Assembly: GCA_964505935.1 (NCBI GenBank)
Contig: CAZDKX010000226.1
Span: 1 to 8,248 of the forward strand
DNA: 8,248 nt
Source: JADGQM01 sp964505935
Lineage (GTDB): Bacteria > Desulfobacterota > Syntrophobacteria > Syntrophobacterales > Syntrophobacteraceae
Direction of reading: 5' to 3'
The notes beneath the pieces were generated by a model that was not told where the DNA came from, did not search any database, and saw only the letters and a program-made list of their open reading frames with translations. This document shows, piece by piece, positions 5,086-8,248 of this stretch. Both the position numbers and the translations under genes were made by a program. Each line of letters opens with the position of its first letter. Position 1 is the stretch's first letter.

Positions 5086-8000
5086 ATGATCGCCACCTTG
5101 GAAGAGCGCCTGCAGGAGACCGGAAAACGGCTCTACCAAATGATTGAAGGGGAGTCCCCCACCCTCTTCCAGAAACAGTTCTGGATTGGCAAAGTGCTCG
5201 ACTGGTGCATGCGGGATGAAACCTTCCGCGTCGAGATGTTTCGTTTCATCGACGTCTTCCCCACCCTCACCCGCCCCGAATCCGTCGCGCGGCATCTGCA
5301 GGAGTACTTCAGCCGACCGGAAGTGAAGCTCCCGTCAACCCTGCAATGGGGAGTCAAGTTCGTCTCACCGAGCTCGTTTGCCGCGAAAATGCTCGCGAAG
5401 AGCTTTTCCGAGAACCTTGCCGCCATGGCCAGGCAATTCATTCTCGGCAGCAGGCCGGAAGAGGCGGTTCCCGTTCTGGAGCGGCTGAGGGCACTCGGCG
5501 TGGCCTTCACTGCCGACCTGCTGGGTGAAGCCGTGGTTTCGGAAGATGAAGCGGATGAATACTACCGGCGTTACCTGGCGCTCTTTGACGTCCTTCACCA
5601 GGCGCAGCAGGGCTGGCAGCCACTGGATGAAGGCCCAGGCGACCTGGACTGGGGGCACTCACCCAAAGTCAATGTCTCCGTCAAGGCCTCGGCCATGTAT
5701 TCGCAGATGAATGCCTGTGCTTTTGACCATTCCGTGGGGATGGCGAAAGAGCGGTTGCGGCCGCTTTTCCGGAAGGCCGTGGCCACCGGGGCCTTCGTCA
5801 ATCTAGACATGGAGCACCACGGCCTCAAAAACCTCACCCTGGCGCTCTATCGCAGCCTCATGGAAGAACCCGAGTTTCACGACTACCCCCACACCGGCAT
5901 CGCCATCCAGTGTTACCGCCGCGACAGCGAAGGGGATTTGAACGACTTGCTGCAATGGGCGCGTGAGCACAAAGTCCGGCTCACCACCCGCCTGGTCAAG
6001 GGGGCCTACTGGGACTCCGAGGTCATCTGGGCCCGGCAGAACAACTGGCCCATCCCGGTATTTCTCAATAAGGCCGAAACCGACGCCAACTTCGAGAAGC
6101 TGGCCCGGATCATCCTGAAAAGCCGCCAGCAGACCAGGCTGGCCTGCGCCTCCCACAACCTGCGCGCCATTGCCTGCGTCGTGGAAACGGCCAAGGAACT
6201 GCAAACGCCCGCCGACGATATCGAATACCAGGTCATCTACGGCATGGGGGAACCGATCCGGAACGCTCTGCGCAAAGCCGGCCTGCCCGTGCGCGTGTAC
6301 GCCCCCATTGGCGAAATGCTGCAGGGCATGGCTTACCTGGTGCGCCGCCTGCTCGAAAACACGGCCAACGAGTCGTTCCTGCGTCAGGGGTTCGCACAGG
6401 GCCTTGCCATCGAGGAGCTGCTGCGCAGCCCGCGAGAAATCCTGTCGGAGCATCCTCCCGCGCCAGCCCGGGAGCAGGAGACCGTCGTCTCGGGCGAACG
6501 AAGTCCCTTTCGTAATGAGCCGCTGTGGGACTGGACCCTGGCCGAACCACGCCAACGCTTTGCGGAGGCCTTGCAGCGCGTGCGCAAAAGCTTTCCCCGA
6601 AGGCTCCCGCTCGTCATTGGCGGGACGACCGTCGAGACCGGCCGGGAAATCACGTCGGTCAACCCCAACGCCCCGACCGAGGTGGTGGCACGGGTTGCCG
6701 CGGCCGGCATCGCCGAAGCGGAGCAGGCCGTTCATGCGGCCCGGGCGGCCTATCCCGCCTGGCGGGATACCGATTTTCGCCTTCGCGCCGAATATCTGTT
6801 CACCGTGGCGGCGGACGCTCGGCGACGACGCTGCGAACTTGCCGCCCTGCAGGTGTACGAAGCCGGCAAGGCCTGGCGCGAAGCCGATGCCGACGTCTGC
6901 GAGGCCATCGATTTTCTCGAATACTACGGCCGCGAAATGCTGCGCCTCGGTCCCCCCCGGCGCATGGGGCATGCTCCGGGCGAAACGAGCCGTCTCGTTT
7001 ATGAACCGAAAGGGGTGGCGGTGGTGATCGCGCCCTGGAACTTCCCCCTGGCCATTTCCATGGGCATGACGGCGGCAGCCCTGGTCACCGGCAACACGGT
7101 GGTCTACAAGCCGGCGTCCCAATCGCCAGCCATCGGCGCCCAGCTGTATGAATTGTTTCAGGCAGCCAATTTGCCGCCAGGGGTGTTCAATTTCCTGCCC
7201 GGCCTGGGCAGCGAAATCGGTGACCACCTGGTAACCCATCCCGACGTGGCGCTTGTTGCCTTTACCGGCAGCAAGGAAGTCGGCCTCCGGATCCTCGGAT
7301 TGGCCTCTCAGAGCAGTCAGCAGACCTTCTGCATCAAAACCGTGATCGCCGAAATGGGCGGCAAGAACGCGATCATTGTCGACGCCGATGCCGATCTTGA
7401 CGAGGCGGTCCTCCACGTACTCCAATCGGCCTTCGGCTACCAGGGCCAGAAATGCTCCGCCTGTTCCCGCCTGGTTGTCCTCGAGGAGAATTACGATCGC
7501 CTGGTGGAGCGCCTCCGGGCTGCGGTTGAAAGTCTGCATCCGGGCCCGGTGGAGGACCCGAAAAACCTGGCCGGCGCCGTGATCGACCCGCCAGCCCGGC
7601 AGAAGATTCTGGACTATATCGCCATTGGCAAACAGGAAGGGACCCTCCTGATCGAGCGCAAGATATCTGCTCAATCCCTGCCCGCAAACCAGGCAAACCA
7701 CCCCCCTGCCCTCGACCCTCCTCACGCCTCACCCCTCACGCCTCACCCAGAAGGCTTTTTCGTCCCGCTTGCGATTTTCACCGACATCCGCCCGGAGCAT
7801 CGCCTGGCGCAGGAGGAGATCTTCGGGCCGGTGCTGGCGGTCATGAAGGTGAAAGACTTCGAAGAAGCCCTGGCGGTGGCCAATGGGACGCAATACGCTC
7901 TCACCGGCGCGGTCTTTTCCCGCAGCCCGGTGAATATTGCCAGAGCACAAAAGGAGTTTCGGGTAGGGAATCTTTACATCAATCGCGGGTGTACCGGAGC

Positions 8001-8148
8001 GCTGGTGGAACGCCACCCCTTCGGGGGCTTCAAGATGTCGGGCATCGGCTCCAAAACTGGCGGCCCGGACTATTTGCGCCAGTTCATGATCCCCCGCAGC
8101 ATCGTGGAAAACACCCTCCGGCGGGGCTTTGCCCCGCCCGAAGAGTAA
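5086..8148 (+). CDS. putA: Bifunctional proline dehydrogenase / L-glutamate-gamma-semialdehyde (P5C) dehydrogenase PutA
   Basis: PutA oxidises proline to glutamate in two steps: an FAD proline dehydrogenase feeding quinones at the membrane, then an NAD-dependent aldehyde dehydrogenase. At 1020 residues it is a short PutA with no N-terminal ribbon-helix-helix domain. In the first half, Lys200, Asp241, Glu243, Arg302, Lys305, Tyr308, Tyr405, Tyr417, Arg420 and Arg421 match the active-site set of E. coli PutA (K329, D370, E372, R431, K434, Y437, Y540, Y552, R555, R556) at constant offsets of 129 and then 135. The second half has IAPWNFPLAI (648-657), FTGSKEVG (726-733), Glu756 in AEMGGKN, catalytic Cys790 in GQKCSACSR, EIFGPV (911-916) and PFGGFKMSG (978-986). 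AGGGAGGA precedes the ATG by six bases. Residues about 862-888 are a Pro/His-rich insert, partly encoded by a heptamer repeat. Both activities appear intact. Confidence 0.96.
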   Translation: MIATLEERLQETGKRLYQMIEGESPTLFQKQFWIGKVLDWCMRDETFRVEMFRFIDVFPTLTRPESVARHLQEYFSRPEVKLPSTLQWGVKFVSPSSFAAKMLAKSFSENLAAMARQFILGSRPEEAVPVLERLRALGVAFTADLLGEAVVSEDEADEYYRRYLALFDVLHQAQQGWQPLDEGPGDLDWGHSPKVNVSVKASAMYSQMNACAFDHSVGMAKERLRPLFRKAVATGAFVNLDMEHHGLKNLTLALYRSLMEEPEFHDYPHTGIAIQCYRRDSEGDLNDLLQWAREHKVRLTTRLVKGAYWDSEVIWARQNNWPIPVFLNKAETDANFEKLARIILKSRQQTRLACASHNLRAIACVVETAKELQTPADDIEYQVIYGMGEPIRNALRKAGLPVRVYAPIGEMLQGMAYLVRRLLENTANESFLRQGFAQGLAIEELLRSPREILSEHPPAPAREQETVVSGERSPFRNEPLWDWTLAEPRQRFAEALQRVRKSFPRRLPLVIGGTTVETGREITSVNPNAPTEVVARVAAAGIAEAEQAVHAARAAYPAWRDTDFRLRAEYLFTVAADARRRRCELAALQVYEAGKAWREADADVCEAIDFLEYYGREMLRLGPPRRMGHAPGETSRLVYEPKGVAVVIAPWNFPLAISMGMTAAALVTGNTVVYKPASQSPAIGAQLYELFQAANLPPGVFNFLPGLGSEIGDHLVTHPDVALVAFTGSKEVGLRILGLASQSSQQTFCIKTVIAEMGGKNAIIVDADADLDEAVLHVLQSAFGYQGQKCSACSRLVVLEENYDRLVERLRAAVESLHPGPVEDPKNLAGAVIDPPARQKILDYIAIGKQEGTLLIERKISAQSLPANQANHPPALDPPHASPLTPHPEGFFVPLAIFTDIRPEHRLAQEEIFGPVLAVMKVKDFEEALAVANGTQYALTGAVFSRSPVNIARAQKEFRVGNLYINRGCTGALVERHPFGGFKMSGIGSKTGGPDYLRQFMIPRSIVENTLRRGFAPPEE
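7715..7749 (+). repeat. Heptamer repeat inserted in frame within putA
   Basis: Five 7-base units lie end to end: ACCCTCC, TCACGCC, TCACCCC, TCACGCC, TCACCCA. They encode residues 877-888 (DPPHASPLTPHP) of PutA without a stop codon. Positions 7731-7749 are identical over 19 bases to 92-110 in the array beside livF, on the same strand. The flanking 7681-7714 is also C-rich and low in complexity (PANQANHPPAL), so the whole extra loop runs from about residue 862 to 888, before the conserved GFFVPLAIFTDI strand. Confidence 0.9.
8120..8138 (+). other. GC-rich hairpin at the 3' end of putA
   Basis: GGCGGGGC (8120-8127) and GCCCCGCC (8131-8138) form a perfect 8-bp stem with a TTT loop, ending eight bases before the stop codon and inside the last coding codons. 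No T run follows, so it is not a standard intrinsic terminator. It may mark the message end or slow decay, or it may be chance in GC-rich coding sequence. Confidence 0.3.
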
Positions 8149-8169
8149 CGGACGGCAGGTGGGGGAATA

Positions 8170-8220
8170 TCACGCGTTGGGCAGGACGCGAAGCTCTTCA
8201 GCGGTGATCAATGTTGCCAT
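8170..8220 (-). pseudogene. Possible 5' remnant of a Uma2-family-like gene
   Basis: A 16-codon minus-strand frame reads MATLITAEELRVLPNA and then stops at TGA (8172-8170). Its wording resembles the N-terminus of Uma2-family (DUF820) nuclease-like proteins, which often open with an ITAEE...LP stretch, but the family's following conserved part is absent. There is no ribosome-binding site upstream. It may be a decayed gene start or chance. The rest of 8149-8248 shows only an imperfect inverted repeat, TGTTGCCATG (8212-8221) against CATGGTCAACA (8232-8242). Confidence 0.2.
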
Positions 8221-8248
8221 GGGTCAACGATCATGGTCAACATCAGCA

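Noticed and set aside
5803..7725. 640-codon open frame antisense to putA
   Set aside because: It is a mirror of a GC-rich gene whose active-site residues all lie on the plus strand; its product is low in recognisable motifs and it has no start signal of its own.

Overview
The window looks like chromosomal DNA of a GC-rich Desulfuromonadota/Geobacter-type bacterium. This is inferred from three things. The PutA is a short form without a DNA-binding domain and reads like the Geobacter-type enzymes. The intergenic palindrome and the heptamer tandem repeats are of kinds I associate with such genomes. GC content is high throughout. No sequence search was possible, so the lineage is an inference.

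Layout. Positions 1-110 are a degenerate 7-bp tandem repeat that runs off the left edge and reaches into the end of livF. Positions 97-3437 (minus strand) hold four tightly packed genes, livH-livM-livG-livF in transcription order. They encode the two permeases and two ATPases of a hydrophobic/branched-chain amino acid ABC transporter. The joints are 4-bp ATGA overlaps (H/M and M/G) or a one-base gap (G/F). Positions 3438-3730 have no gene; they hold a 71-bp palindromic repeat and a strong intrinsic terminator. Positions 3731-4846 (minus) encode the substrate-binding protein livK. Positions 4847-5085 are a divergent control region with a good sigma-70 promoter for livK, a TATAAT promoter for putA and an inverted repeat between them. 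Positions 5086-8148 (plus) encode a bifunctional proline dehydrogenase / pyrroline-5-carboxylate dehydrogenase (PutA). The last 100 bases hold no convincing gene, only a 16-codon minus-strand fragment.

How the genes work together. LivK captures a hydrophobic amino acid in the periplasm, LivH and LivM form the channel, and LivG and LivF power import. PutA, read divergently from the same control region, oxidises proline to glutamate, passing electrons to membrane quinone and NAD. The arrangement suggests, without proving, that this transporter handles proline or is co-regulated with proline use. A terminator directly after livK should make binding protein in excess over the membrane complex.

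The most unusual feature is that the heptamer repeat seen beside livF also lies inside putA. Five units encode, in frame, part of an extra surface loop of the aldehyde dehydrogenase domain. The two copies share an identical 19-bp right end in the same orientation. I did not find a wholly new multi-gene system; the novelty is in these repeats and in the control architecture.
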